Source: Mesostigma viride (Eukaryota; Streptophyta; Mesostigmatophyceae; Mesostigmatales; Mesostigmataceae). From it: 64,000 nt of DNA. The DNA lies in contig RPFO01000090.1 of assembly GCA_009746045.1 (NCBI GenBank), positions 1,228,025 to 1,292,024 on the forward strand, read 5' to 3'. Below the pieces are notes generated by a model that did not search any database, was not told where the DNA came from, and saw nothing but the letters and a program-made list of their open reading frames with translations. The position numbers and the translations under genes are program-made. Below, piece by piece: positions 1-11,463 of this stretch. The stretch's first letter is position 1. The number at the start of each line of letters is the position of its first letter.

Positions 1-477
1 GCTCCTGTTAACTAGTCAATACTGTGCACCTACTAAATAGTTAGTATTGATCCTGCCAGGCCATAACATCTACTGACCAATCATGCATGAATAACGAAAC
101 CCTCTTGGCGACGTCAGCTCCCATGTACCAGGCACTTTATCAATCCTCCTATCTCCGCGTGCCTGAGACTGCCCCACCTCCCAAAGCCCGGCCCCCTCAC
201 GAACCACACAATTCTGAAACCTGAATGCTTCCCCCCAACTGGCATGCTCCCCAACCACCTGCCTGTGGACCTGGCTCCACCAAACCCACCCGTCTATTAT
301 GCTTGCCCCTGTCATCACTCCTCCCCTAGTAGGTGAACCTGAGCCGCATCGTCCCCTCTCATAAACCACACACATGAACCCTTTTAACTCTCCCCCCACC
401 TTCATGCAACCCCCCACCACGTGTGCCTACCCCCCCTCTTCCCCCCCCGGGCTTCCTCCTGTGTTGCACCGGTCCAG

Positions 478-3400
478 GTGAACCTCAGCCGCATCTTTCC
501 GGCGGGCGCGCGCGTCGACTCCGGTAAGTGTGTACACATGCCCACCATGTCACTACGATATCTTATTAGTATCAGTTTCTTATCAGTATTAGGTACACCC
601 TGTTTACAATACTCTATACATGTAGCTTGCGTCGGTCCTATTGACTTCAAAATTATGTGTGGAAGTTAACGTTACTCTTTTGGTCTTCATGCATTCGACA
701 GGCAGTGCTCCGCCCCCCCCGGATGTTGGCGAATTTTTTTAAAGAAAAATAAAAACCCAATAGGATTTCTTAGACAGTTATATAATTTATCCTAAACTGT
801 GAAGCCTTGCCCTAGTGGGCTGCTTGTGCCCTGATTCACATAACCTTGGCATACGCAGGGCTCCCTAATAAAACATCCGAAAATGATAACTTAGCATGCA
901 TACAAGCATGCCTAGTCACAATAGGAGGTTACAAAACATAGTACGCAGCACTCGTAGGCTGTGTAGCTCACATTAGCTCACCCATACATTATTGGCGTGA
1001 CCTCACACGATGCCGCCTTTGGGTTTGCATGCACCCTACACCCATAGGCCGTTGGAAGTTGGTAAAGCTAGTATACCTAGGGAGACCCGGGTTCCTCTGT
1101 AAAACTGAGGACCAGGTTCTTCGTCACCGCTAGCTAGTGCCATCTTGGCTTTCGTCGGGCATGGATTTCAGGCTGGGCGTGCGCTGAGCCACCTGCATCG
1201 CCCTCCTCTACGGCACCCTCATCCCCATTCCTCCTTATCAGTGTCGTCCCCTTCTAACTCGTTGCCTGCCTGCGCCTGGTGTGTAACGACCGTGCCCAAA
1301 GCCCGCCGACCTCTCGTATTGCCGGCCAAGGCTAAAACGCCACCACCTCATGTGAAATGGTCCTTGAATTTGTAGCCCAGGGGAATCGGGGGCTCTTTCT
1401 TCTTCGTTGTGATTCGCTTCTCTAGCGCACTATTGAAAAATGTAGGATTAGAAAACACACAAAACGAAGTCAGCTGGCACGACTGCGGTGAACTTCATGC
1501 AACGTTTTGTGGCTCAGCACCTTCGTGTTGCGTACCTACTGCAGGTCTGCAGCGCATTTGTTACCCGCTCAAGTCTACGCATTTGACAGACTGGACTTTC
1601 CGGCTGCCCAGTGCTGACCCCATTCGTTGTACAGGGTCAGAGCTGCACCGCGCCACGCCTTTTGCTACTAGGGTACAGAACATCGATTTACTCACAAGTT
1701 GAAGTTGAAACTTTGGCCCCTCCTCTACAGTTGCAGTTAGCACGTCCAACAGCAGTCTAGTACACCAAATCTCTGCTGCCCATTGCGGCGTGGCAACAAC
1801 AACAACAACGACAACAACAACAAGATTTGTGCTGGTCAAGCTCACACCGGTATTCAAGTGGGCAACAACGACAACCGAGTCGCGAGGGAGCTATGATTGT
1901 GCAAAATCGCCTAGCCTTGACGAGCCGTTGCCCATGATTATTTTTTAATTACTGCGTCTGAGGGTCACGCACTACTACTTTAACCTCATCAGCAAGGTAT
2001 GTTGTAGCTACGATAGGACCGTCGCGAGATTCCATGCCCTGGCGCACTGGTTCTCGTCGGGCATTCAGCAGGGCTCTGCTGTGTCGGCATTTAAACTCGG
2101 TGGAGGTGTTAGCATGGCAGCAATCTGCAAACTATTTGTAAGTGCCGGGAATAGTAACATATACTAATCGAAATTGATATTTTGTAATAGTCAGTATATA
2201 AGTACCGGGTCTGTCTGACGGGGAAACCGGGGAACCCCGGCCGGCATTTAAACTAGCATGGCTTACCGGTCGAACGGGGGGGGGGGGTTCCTGCCCTGAA
2301 CCCAGCATACCGGTCGGCCGGGGGGGGTTTCTTGCTTGGCATATAGCATACCGGTCGGCCGGGGGGGGGTTCCTGCTTGGCATATAGCACACCGGTCGGC
2401 CGGGGGGGGCTTACCGGTCGGCCGGGGGGGCACCGGTAATTACCGGAGAATTACCGGAACCGGTGCGTTAGCAGAAAGACTGTTGACAGGGCCACGGAAC
2501 GTACCTCTTTTGTCACATTCTCAGGTTCTCAACACAGACCACAACTACTTGCTTTCTTTCATGTGTAAGGGCTCTCTTTCCCCAGTTTTATTATCACTTC
2601 CACGCGGACCCTGCGGCGTTGGTACATGACCTCCCCTAGGGTGTTAACATATTCCTTCTTCATGGGGTCCAAATGTCTTGTATTGTTTTACCATTTCTCG
2701 TTTCATCATTCAGCATCTCATAATGTATTTTCAATTGCTTTGCTGTCACTTGTTTCATTCTCTCTCGCCTCAACGCCCCCCCCCCTGCCAGGCAACTACG
2801 ACCCAATCGCTGCCTGGAACGTTGGCTGCCAGATCGTCGCCCTCAACTACCAGACGCCGGGCGCGCCCATGCACCTCAACCACGGCCGCTTCCTGGACAA
2901 CGGAGGGAGCGGGTATGTGCTCAAGCCGCCCTTCCTGCGGGGTCCCTCGGGGCCCGACAGCCGCCCCCTGCAGGGCCCCGTGCCCTGCACCGTCATCCTG
3001 TCCGTCCTCTCAGCGACCAACCTCCCGCCGCCTGGGTCCGGCCGCAGTAAAGGGGAGACGATCGATCCGTTTGTCAAGGTGTCGGTGCGCGGCGCCCCCG
3101 AGGACGAGGCGGAGTTTGAGACCAAGATGGTCGAGAACAACGGGTTTGACCCCGTGTTCAACGCGGCCCCGCACGTGTTCCAGCTGGCGAAGCCCGAGCT
3201 GGCGATGCTCTACCTACGGGTGAGTGGTCAATTTAGGCTTCAAATAATAGTGCTAATCTATATTATTATTACTACTATTATTGTTATTTTCGAGAAAAAT
3301 AGTGATTCGTTGAGGACGATGAAAGGCATGGTTGACAAACGCCAAGCAAACCTGAGCTGGCGCCTGGCGATGATGTACTGGCAGGTGACTTGTTTAGTTT

Positions 3401-3676
3401 CATGTCAATCAGTTGCATTATCAAAACAGCTCACCGGATGCTTGTTGAGGACATGCCTGACCCTGTGATTATCTTTATTCGCCCACTGGCCCTAACACCC
3501 CCACATCGTTTTGTGGCCATGGCTGGGTTACTTGAACCGCGCCTTGGGGGCATGTGTTAGGTAATCGTGGTTCTCTGAACATAGTTTCTTGATTAGTGAA
3601 TGGAAAGATAGCTGCTACAGGTGAGCTGGCACTGGCCATGGACGCATCGTGGTATGCCTTCAGTGCATATCCACTT

Positions 3677-3770
<94 letters not shown>

Positions 3771-4478
3771 CACTTACTTACTCACTCACTCACTCACTCA
3801 CTCACTCACTCACTCACTCACTCACTCACTCACTCACTCACTCACTCACCCACCCACCCACCCACCCACCCACCCACCCACCCACCCACCCACCCACCCA
3901 CCCACCCACCCACCCACCCACCCACCCACCCACCCACCCACCCACCCACCCACCCACCCACCCACCCACCACCCACCCACCCACCCACCCACCCACCCAC
4001 CCACCCACCCACCCACCCACCCACCCACCCACCCACCCACCCACCCACCCACCCACCCACCCACTCACTCACTCACTCACTCACACACTCACTCACTCAC
4101 TCACTACTCACTCACTCACTCACTCACTCACTCACTCACTTACTTACTTACTTACTAACTTACTTACTTACTTACTTACTAACTTACTTACTTACTTACT
4201 AACTTACTTACAGACACATATAACCAACAATTACACCACATTTAATAACCCCTTTCACGACATGTCGCCCTGCAACCCCCCCCCAACACACACACCACCA
4301 CCACCACCACCAGGTCAAGGACCGCGACACGATGAGTGACGACTTTGTCGGCTATGGCATCGTCCCTGTGCCGTGCCTGCGCACGGGCTTCCGCCGCATC
4401 CAGCTCTACTCCAACTACGGGACCATGCCTGCTGCGTTCCAGCTTGCCAGCCTGTTGTGCTACATCTACGTCAAGTGA
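478..4478 (+). CDS. PLC: Phosphoinositide-specific phospholipase C, 3' part (end of Y domain + C2 domain)
   Basis: PI-PLC hydrolyses phosphatidylinositol 4,5-bisphosphate to IP3 and diacylglycerol at membranes. Three exons are readable: 478-523, 2792-3219 and 4314-4478 (stop TGA), joined in frame by GT-AG introns. Exon 478-523 gives NLSRIFPAGARVDS, and the next begins with NYDPIAAWNVGCQIVALNYQ, which is the end of the catalytic TIM barrel (Y half); GRFLDNGGSGYVLKP follows. A C2 domain then runs from about VILSVLSATNLPPP through DPFVKV to DRDTMSDDFVGYG and ends CYIYVK. The X domain and any EF-hands lie to the left of the window. The first intron (2.27 kb) has no other gene; the second (1.09 kb) is mostly a tetranucleotide array. 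A copy of the second exon's acceptor-side neighbour (exon 478) occurs at 331-356. The stop region is tandemly repeated downstream. Confidence 0.93.
524..2791. other. PLC intron, no internal gene seen
   Basis: This 2.27-kb stretch lies between two in-frame PLC exons. I see no coding signal in it. It holds a short (CAA)n run near 1797-1822 and the GC-rich minisatellite listed separately. Short open frames here lack domain-like sequence. Confidence 0.7.
2260..2445. repeat. GC-rich minisatellite with core ACCGGTCGGCCGGGGGGG
   Basis: About five irregular copies of a unit containing taccggtcggccggggggg, several followed by ttcctgcttggcatatagca. The array lies inside the first readable PLC intron. 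Unit length varies, and the G runs are homopolymers that may be assembled imprecisely. Confidence 0.8.
3674..4213. repeat. Concentric tetranucleotide array (CTTA)-(CTCA)-(CCCA)-(CTCA)-(CTTA)
   Basis: A 540-bp period-4 array fills much of the last PLC intron. Order along the strand: CTTA units (about 3674-3780), CTCA (to 3848), CCCA (to 4060), CTCA again (to 4140), then CTTA (to 4213). It is near-symmetric, so the variants are nested rather than mixed. Long open frames across it on both strands are repeat artefacts. Confidence 0.95.
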
Positions 4479-4580
4479 GGGCCGGCTGTGCTACATCTAC
4501 GTCAATAGAGGGCCTGCTGTGCTACATCCACATCAAGTGAGGGCCTGCGGTGCGGTTGACATCTGCATCAACCGAGGCTG
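4457..4580 (+). repeat. 31-bp tandem copies of the PLC stop-codon region
   Basis: The last PLC codons and stop (gtgctacatctacgtcaagt at 4457) recur at 4488, 4519 and, decayed, at 4550. The spacing is exactly 31 bp. The first copy is the real gene end; the others lie in the 3' untranslated or flanking DNA. Confidence 0.9.
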
Positions 4581-5737
4581 GCCATGGTCTATGCATTGAA
4601 CACTAGGGCGATTGGGGTGCCATTACGTGAGGGCTGGTTTGCACGTTTTGGATGGGTGTTTGTTGGATGCAGCGTGGAGAATACTGACTGAGACCATATG
4701 GGTGGGGTGTAGCCGTGGGCCATGAATTAATTAATTCAGAACATAGCTGCGTTGGGAGTATACGTAACACATGTGGGCCATGTCCAATTCGTTTGGCGGC
4801 CTGGTGCCGGGACAAGTGGATACCAACGAAACAACCAGATGATACACTTGAACGACATGGTGCCTCTACTTGTGACCTGTGATCGTCGTACCGTTGCACC
4901 CATGCTGGGAAGGTGTGATATGTCTCATTTTTTACCACTGCAGCGTGTGCACACTCTCTCCATGCAGCCAAAGAGCCCAAATAGGAATCCGATGGCACAT
5001 GGACTAATGCTTGGTTTTTATAGGTTTTAGAGATATCTAGCTGTTGTGCTAGAAGGATGATCTAACAATCCCATGTTGGTTCACTTTGCCGGCACTGAAT
5101 GTTCAGCTTGTAAAACTTGCAGTCAGATAGCTGTTTCCATAGCACGTATGGCATTGAACGTGCAGTCCGCATCTGAAGAGAATATTTGTTAGATCTCAAG
5201 CTCCCAAGAAGACCGGCATTTAATTAATATAATTAGTTGAGCCCTGCCACAGATGCAGCAGCCAACAGTGGCCTTAAGGTTTCTCAAGAGTAGTGCGAAT
5301 GCAAGGTTTGACAAGCCACGAGCCACGAGGTAGCCATGGCTGACGGCGGAGCTCATAACTTTCCCGTTTAGGCACCAAATTCGGCCGTGACTACTAAAAT
5401 CGCTTCGTCTTTCTACAACGCACACGCTGATATATATTTTCGTGAAGCTATCACACAATATCCCTCCTTGTCCTGGGCATTTTGTTCCCACATGGCATGC
5501 CCCGGACCGAGCGCGGCCGGGGCGCCACCCGTGGACCTTCTGGGATTATCAAGACTCTTGTTGAACTCTTGCTTCGTTTGTTGGTCAAAGACTACATGAC
5601 TGAGACCTTATGCTCCGTCAAGTTCGGTGCTTTTTGCAACGTCACCCACACTTATCGATCGGTGCTGCCCCTTGGCACAAGCTCTACAAACAGGTCGTGG
5701 ACCGGCTGGATCGCGTAATTAATTAATTAATTAACTA
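4581..5737. other. Intergenic DNA with LINE 3'-end remnant
   Basis: No gene recognised. Around 4722-4790 a TTAATTAATT run is followed by gcgttgggagtata, the reverse complement of the conserved LINE 3' end seen at 6262 and 11410. It is probably a 5'-truncated LINE on the minus strand. 5470-5738 ends in a (TTAA)n run and may be another LINE tail on the plus strand, but no RT motif is visible. Confidence 0.45.
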
Positions 5738-6231
5738 ACTAATTAATCAATTAATAGACACGTGACTGCGTCATGTGAGCATAAGTCCTCAGTGGGAGGG
5801 GAACATGGGATGGAATGGATCGATGGTGTAAGCTATCTAGGTCCTAGTTACAGGGTTGTGGGCACCGCGGCCCGAATCGCTATGAAATGCCATACGCGGT
5901 CACACGCGGAGCCCCCACAGACTTGGGGGTGGTCTCCTTCATCACTACTTGCCATCTATCCTTGCGTACCATCTGCCTCGATCCATATTACAGCCAAACC
6001 AGGAGGCTGCCCGGGTGTGAGCCCGTCACGTCTAGTGTATAGCATGTGCATGTCCATGCCGAGTCTATCACGAAAAGCCCACGGGTGGTGGCCCTGCCGC
6101 GCGCGGCCTGGGGCACGCGCCAGGTGAGGATCGCCCAGGTTGGGCGGGCTTTGTGCCAGCTAGTCTATCTGATGTGTTGACCTGATCTGTGCGCCGGGGC
6201 CAGGTGCCCGGCTAGGCCCACGTGCCTGTGC
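5738..6231 (-). mobile_element. 5'-truncated LINE fragment (C-terminal RT-ORF region)
   Basis: Read on the minus strand, this is a diverged copy of 54.54-55.14 kb. It has the same TWRAPGRARQG-like, PGLSVIW-like and VTKYG-like segments, and the same 3' end (tcacgtgtctattaatt) followed by a TTAA-type tail. Stops and substitutions make it non-functional. Confidence 0.8.
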
Positions 6232-7200
6232 CTAATAATTGAATTGAATTGAATTGAATTGTAACATAACTCCGTTGGGAGTATATGTAGCACATAGCCC
6301 AGAGAAGGGGCATATGGCCTATCATACATTCTAAGCTACTTCCTGCAAGGGTGGGAATGTAAACAACACTTGCTCTAGGTGCACTAGGGCACCTGCACCA
6401 CCCAGAGTTTCAGGCAACACCCAGCGAAGGGGAGCCTGTCATAGGTGGGGAAGATCATCATGGCTATACAAGAGCTAGGACATGGCTTCTCTACAGAGAG
6501 CATCTCTCTGCATGGCATAGCATGGCGAAATTCTTAATGCAACATCCATGGGGGTCCCGTTATAGGCAGGGCTTGGCTAAATTCTGTAGACAACATCCAG
6601 TGCCTAATAATGTGGGAAACATAGGGCAAATCAGCGCACAAATCCTCATTACTTATGTGCAAACCAAAGAGGATGTTATGGGGCCTTGAGCAGCATCTTG
6701 GTGACGTTGCCATTGAGTCGTTGCTCTGGACAGCTCCTGCGTCAGTTGCATGTCCAGGTCTCGGCGCCGTAGGTCAGGATCGTCAGAATGACGACCTTGA
6801 AGAGGTCACGCTTGACGATCCGGCGTATAGGGCGGGGTTGCTCCACCAGCGGCGGTGGTAATGGAGTTGCGCCCACGCCATGCCTAGCCGGGTCGTCAGG
6901 TCGTCCTCGCAGTCAGGAAGCCAACTGCCGAGCAGCCAGCTTGAAGCGGCCTGAATTAGGGTAGTTGACCTCGGTGTTGTCTAAGAGGCGGAGTGGGGGC
7001 GGGGACCCGGCCATATTGCCGAGAGCCAGGGCCTCCGTTTTGGGGCTGATTTCTAGACCAACAGCCCGAGCCTCGAGCGCCAGGCAGTCCAGCCAAAGTT
7101 GGGCAGACGCCGGCTTCGCGATGAGCGTGATGTCGTCGGCATAAGTGAGTTCAGTGAGTAAATTCTGCCTGTTGGACGGCCCCCCTGAAGTCCCCAAGCT
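6232..7200 (-). mobile_element. 5'-truncated LINE fragment with RT YADD box
   Basis: On the minus strand it starts near 7197 with LTYADDITLIAKP and WLDCLALEARAVGLE, nearly identical to the RT palm segment of the 8.1-11.3 kb LINE, and then decays through stops. At its 3' end (6262-6290) is the conserved LINE terminus, followed by an (AATTG)n tail at 6232-6261. Confidence 0.8.
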
Positions 7201-8080
7201 CGTTCGTGATCACTAGGCCAGGGGCTCAGCCAGCAATGCTAGCAAAGCAGGGTAGTCATGGATAAAATGAGCATAGCTCACTAAATAGTGCAACCATAGA
7301 TAGATAATGTATATAGCTACTAGGCGCTCTACACGTAAGCCAGCCATAATTTCAATGCACATGCAAGGCTACACATTTCCATCACCATTCATATTCATCA
7401 TCCTGAACGACTCGAACACGCGGACAAGATAACGGCAGGCTCGAGCTACCATGGTCCGGACTCTCCCCCTCGAGCTACCATGGTCCGGATTCTCCCGATT
7501 TCTGGCCTGCGCTGGTTGTCTCCTTGATATAGCTACTGGTCGCAAATTCGGACAACCGGGTACAGCTATCTGTAGGCGCTCATTAACAAGCATGCATCCT
7601 TCAATCCATCCATCATTTACACAAAGCCGTACCAGGCCCGCCCCAGCTGCGTCATCATCGTCTACGCACGTCCCGGGTATGGATGGCGCCCGGTAAGGGC
7701 ACACCCTCGCGGCCTCGCGGTACAATAGGCTTTGGGCACAGCCTTTATAAACAAGCCCCTTTCCATCCTCATGTCGCACCGTGCGAGCATGATCAGGATG
7801 CAAGGTCGCCAGGCACGCCACGGTCAACCTTCCCGCCAATTTACCAGCCTTACACGCCTCCTAGCCCGCCTTGAGCGGGATGAGGCCCAGTCGACACGCC
7901 GGCGACCCCAGCCAGGACGGAGACGACGCATATCCGTCCTGAAAGAAAGCCTCCATGCGTTGACAAGCATTAACCCCAATCGCCACCCTCCCCCTCCCCC
8001 CCCCCCCACCCCCACCCCCACCTCCAGCACTACCCTTCTCCACCCCCACCCCCACCCCCACCCCCCCGCTAATAGGGCAA
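7201..8080. other. Region upstream of LINE ORF; probable LINE 5' region
   Basis: No host gene recognised. A 20-bp segment (gagctaccatggtccggact and relatives) is tandemly repeated at 7443-7490. C-rich tracts with (CCCCCA)n at 7985-8068 directly precede the LINE open frame and may belong to the element's 5' untranslated region. The element's true 5' end was not located. Confidence 0.35.
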
Positions 8081-11000
8081 CGGCCCATTCTTGGTATTGC
8101 AAGTTTTAACGTGCGCACCCTCCCTGCAGATCCTTCTACGAGCGGCGGCACCCCAGCACGCCAACGCGTCGACGAGCTGATCGCCCTGTGCGCCGACAAC
8201 AAGATCGCTGTTCTTGGAGTCCAGGAGCACCGACGCACCGTTGACCCTCAGCACGCGGTCAACGGTCTGCTGGTCGACGACCTGCGTGCAGGCTGGCGGT
8301 TCCACTATGGTGGCGGCGACGCGCCGGGCCAAGGTGGTGTGGGCCTCTTGTGCTCGCCGGCAGCATCAGAGCAGCTCCAGTCCATCGTGCTGCGGTCCCC
8401 GCGTGTGCTAGTGGCCACTTTTTCGGCCACTGAGGGCCATTCACACCACACGCTAACCGTTATCGTGGGATATGCACCACATGCGGGTCGAGCTCAGGCG
8501 GAACGTGAGGCCTTCTTCGACGCCCTCAAGGAGGAGGAGGCCAACATCCCAGCTCGGCACTTCCTGGTTATGCTGCTCGACGCCAACGCCACGCTGCCAG
8601 TTGGCACTGGGGGCGCTCAGTATTCCCCAACCAACACGACAGCCAACGGTAACACGCCTTTATTTGCGAATCTGCTGGCAGAATCTGCGCTGGTTGCATG
8701 CAATGCTTCTTTCGCACGCCCCGCTGAGCAGCTGGCCACCTTTTTTGGGCCGTCGGATCGGGTGGTGTGCCTTGATTATGTCTGCGTACGTCGGGCTCAG
8801 CGCCCCTCAGTTGTCGATGCTCGCGTCCTGCAAGATTCTGTCAGCACGGTGGAATCTGATCATCGTCTCGTGCTCGCTCGCATCAGATTGCGGTTTCCTG
8901 GGGTGAAACCGTCGCGACAGCTGGCACCTCAGCCAGATCTGAAAGTGCTCCGGATTGTGCTGAAGGATGCCGACAAGATGTCAGCAGCAGAGCAGGCCGC
9001 TATGTCGCACAGGGATGATTTCCTGGCCGTATTCGACGCCGGGGGCAGCCGACAGCAGTTACACGCCATTCCGCCGCCGGGGGATATTTCAGTGATCCTC
9101 CGTGGTGTCGCCGCCAAGTATCGCCTGGCTGCCCGCACCCTCCCCACCTTGCCTCCGCGTCGGCAGCTTGCTGTCCACCGTCACGCACCGACAGTGGTCG
9201 CCGCCAGGCAGATGCTCCGCCGCAACAGAGATCCGATCGCCAAACCTGGGCTGCAAGCAGCTCTGAGGGCCGCCTACGAGCAGGCTGAGAAGGCAGATGC
9301 TCAGCAGATGGTCAAGGACCTGCGCAGCTGCCAGCAGAAGCACGACGGCAAGGGGGCCTGGTTCTGGTACAAGCGCCTCGGGCACCCGGACGGCCTCGGC
9401 CGGCCCCACCGCCACGACGTCCCCGGCGCCCCAGCCAAGCGGCTTCGTACCTGGGCCACGGCCACGGCCGAGGTCGTGGGGACAGCTGCGCCGCCCCCAC
9501 CCCTGCTCCCAGCCGCCGCCGCCCGCCCGGCCGCCCTGGCCGGCCCCGCTGGGCCCCCTGCCCCGCCTAGGTCAGCGGCGGACTACCTAGTCCCCCCGCT
9601 GGTCGGCCCACTTGGCGACCCGTCTGACATGCCTCCTTTCACCTCTCGCGAGGTCACGGAGGCGGTCCAGCGCCTGCGTTATGACGCAGCCACCGGCTCT
9701 GACGAGATTCCGGCCGCAGTTGTAAAACTTGCAGCCGAATTCGAGGACACAGGTGTTATGCTGCTCTTCCGGGACATCTGCAACCGCCTTCTGCTGTCGT
9801 CGCAACCACCTCCAGCGGCCTGGCAACACAGTTTTCGCACGATGCTGTACAAGAACAAGGGGTCGCCTGCCGACCCCGGCAACTACAGAGGGGTGTGCAT
9901 TCAAAGTGCCCCCCTCAAGCTTCTTATGCGGCTCATCCTGAACCGCCTGCGCACGGCCCTGGACGGTCACCTCAGCGAGACTCAGCACGGCTTCCGTTCA
10001 GGTCGCAACACAGTACAGGCGCTCTTCGCTACTCGCCGACTGGTGGAGGAACTGCAACGCCTTCAGCCTGGTGAGTCCCCTTTGCACCTTGTGCTGGTGG
10101 ACTTCATCAAAGCCTTCGATTCGGTTTTCTGGCCTGCGCTTTGGGACATCCTCGAGTTGTTCCGGATCCCCCGCCCCCTGATTGCTGTCATCCGCAACCT
10201 GTATGAAGGGTCCACCACTTCGGTGCGCACTTCTTACGGGACCACGCCCCCATGCCCTTTACAGAAGGGTGTGTGGCAGGGCTGCGTGCTGTCGCCCTAC
10301 CTGTTCATTATTGTTGTCGAATACGTAATGATTCAGGCGCGCAAGCGATTTGCCCGCATCGTGGGCAGGGAACCAGGAGTGCAGGTTGCTAACAAATTCT
10401 GGCATGGCGGTGCGGACACGGAGATTCGGCTAGCAGACATCATTTACGCAGACGACACCACCCTCTTCGAGGACACTGAGCACGTGCAGACATGGCTTGA
10501 CTGCCTGGCTCTCGAGGCCCGTGCAGTGGGGCTTGAGGTCAGCAAGAAGACAGAGGCCCTGGCGGTTGGGCTCACCAACTCACCGCCGCCCCTCTATCTC
10601 CTAGACGGCTCTCGAGTCCTGTATCGGGACCGCGTTAAGCTGCTGGGCAGCCTGCTCCCCAGCTGCGAGGTTGATGTGGACCATCGCATCTCCCTCGCCT
10701 GGCACGCTTTACGTCAGTACCGGGCCCTGTGGCGCAAGCCCCTGGGCAAGATCGAGAAACAGGACCTGTTCAAGGTCCTCGTCCTTCCTGTTCTCACGTA
10801 TGGCGCCGAGACGTGGACCCTCACCGCCGACCTGGCCCGCAAGCTGGACGGCGCGGTCACCAGCATGCTGCGTTCCATTTTCAGAGTAGGATATGCTGCT
10901 CATGTCCGCAATGAGGACCTGTACCAGGGCATGCCCTATATCACCAGCACCATTAAGCAACGCCGCCTGCAGCTTGTAGGGCACCTAGCTCGCACCAACC

Positions 11001-11463
11001 AGGTAGACACCTCACGTGGCCCCCCCGCAGGACTGCGACCAGCCCAGCCTGGCCGGCACCTCCTGACGTGGGCTGGGCCTAGTGATGTTAGACGCCGCAA
11101 GGCCCGCACCTTCAAGGAACAGCTAGTAGAGGATATGGGGGGCCTCGGCCTCTCCGTGATTTGGAAGAAGATGATGGACAAGGGCAAGTGGGCCCAGGTC
11201 ATAGAGGACAATGAGCCCCCCCTAGTGGGGAAGCGCCCGCGTGTGCAGCCCCGCGGGAGGCACGCCAGATAGCTCCCCCTCGGGCAGCGTGCGGCTGCCT
11301 AGATAGATGTTGTAGTTAGAATGCTGTTAGGTAGATGTAGTAGGTAGCCAATATAGATAGATTAGACCGGTAGGAATGTTGCACCCACCCATCCATCCAT
11401 CGGGGTTAATGCTCCGTGACTCCCCAACGGGAGCACGAGTCTAATTAATTAATTAATTAATTT
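8081..11463 (+). mobile_element. Long non-LTR retrotransposon (LINE) with APE endonuclease and RT
   Basis: The body is a single 3.2-kb open frame (separate entry). It is followed by a short 3' untranslated region with the family terminus (ctccccaacgggagcacgag near 11418) and a (TTAA)n tail at 11440-11462 instead of poly(A). Fragments at 6.2-7.2, 54.5-55.1 and 55.1-55.8 kb belong to the same or sister families. The 5' boundary is unclear, so the start is approximate. No target-site duplication was identified. Confidence 0.85.
8111..11272 (+). CDS. LINE ORF2-type protein: APE endonuclease + reverse transcriptase
   Basis: This protein nicks target DNA and reverse-transcribes the element RNA. 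The N-terminal ~255 residues are an APE-type endonuclease: GVQEHRR holds the metal-binding Glu, LLDANATL the DxN motif, and SDHRLV the catalytic SDH. The RT spans roughly residues 560-860, with a DFIKAFDSV-type motif A, QGCVLSPYLF, and YADDT near residue 780. A C-terminal GHLARTNQVD / TWAGPSD region is shared with the other fragments here. The frame is open upstream of 8111 (reads PILGIASFNVRT), and no ATG was found, so the true start is further 5'. The frame is unbroken over 1,050 codons, so the copy may be recent. It is a mobile element gene, not a host gene. Confidence 0.93.
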   Translation: MRTLPADPSTSGGTPARQRVDELIALCADNKIAVLGVQEHRRTVDPQHAVNGLLVDDLRAGWRFHYGGGDAPGQGGVGLLCSPAASEQLQSIVLRSPRVLVATFSATEGHSHHTLTVIVGYAPHAGRAQAEREAFFDALKEEEANIPARHFLVMLLDANATLPVGTGGAQYSPTNTTANGNTPLFANLLAESALVACNASFARPAEQLATFFGPSDRVVCLDYVCVRRAQRPSVVDARVLQDSVSTVESDHRLVLARIRLRFPGVKPSRQLAPQPDLKVLRIVLKDADKMSAAEQAAMSHRDDFLAVFDAGGSRQQLHAIPPPGDISVILRGVAAKYRLAARTLPTLPPRRQLAVHRHAPTVVAARQMLRRNRDPIAKPGLQAALRAAYEQAEKADAQQMVKDLRSCQQKHDGKGAWFWYKRLGHPDGLGRPHRHDVPGAPAKRLRTWATATAEVVGTAAPPPPLLPAAAARPAALAGPAGPPAPPRSAADYLVPPLVGPLGDPSDMPPFTSREVTEAVQRLRYDAATGSDEIPAAVVKLAAEFEDTGVMLLFRDICNRLLLSSQPPPAAWQHSFRTMLYKNKGSPADPGNYRGVCIQSAPLKLLMRLILNRLRTALDGHLSETQHGFRSGRNTVQALFATRRLVEELQRLQPGESPLHLVLVDFIKAFDSVFWPALWDILELFRIPRPLIAVIRNLYEGSTTSVRTSYGTTPPCPLQKGVWQGCVLSPYLFIIVVEYVMIQARKRFARIVGREPGVQVANKFWHGGADTEIRLADIIYADDTTLFEDTEHVQTWLDCLALEARAVGLEVSKKTEALAVGLTNSPPPLYLLDGSRVLYRDRVKLLGSLLPSCEVDVDHRISLAWHALRQYRALWRKPLGKIEKQDLFKVLVLPVLTYGAETWTLTADLARKLDGAVTSMLRSIFRVGYAAHVRNEDLYQGMPYITSTIKQRRLQLVGHLARTNQVDTSRGPPAGLRPAQPGRHLLTWAGPSDVRRRKARTFKEQLVEDMGGLGLSVIWKKMMDKGKWAQVIEDNEPPLVGKRPRVQPRGRHAR

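Noticed and set aside
3596-4339. Open frames rich in THSL/THPP across the tetranucleotide array
   Set aside because: Period-4 repeats read in all frames without stops; the region is the intron between two in-frame PLC exons.
4603-4998. Minus-strand frame of 131 codons downstream of PLC
   Set aside because: No domain-like sequence; it overlaps a LINE 3' remnant and AT-rich tail.
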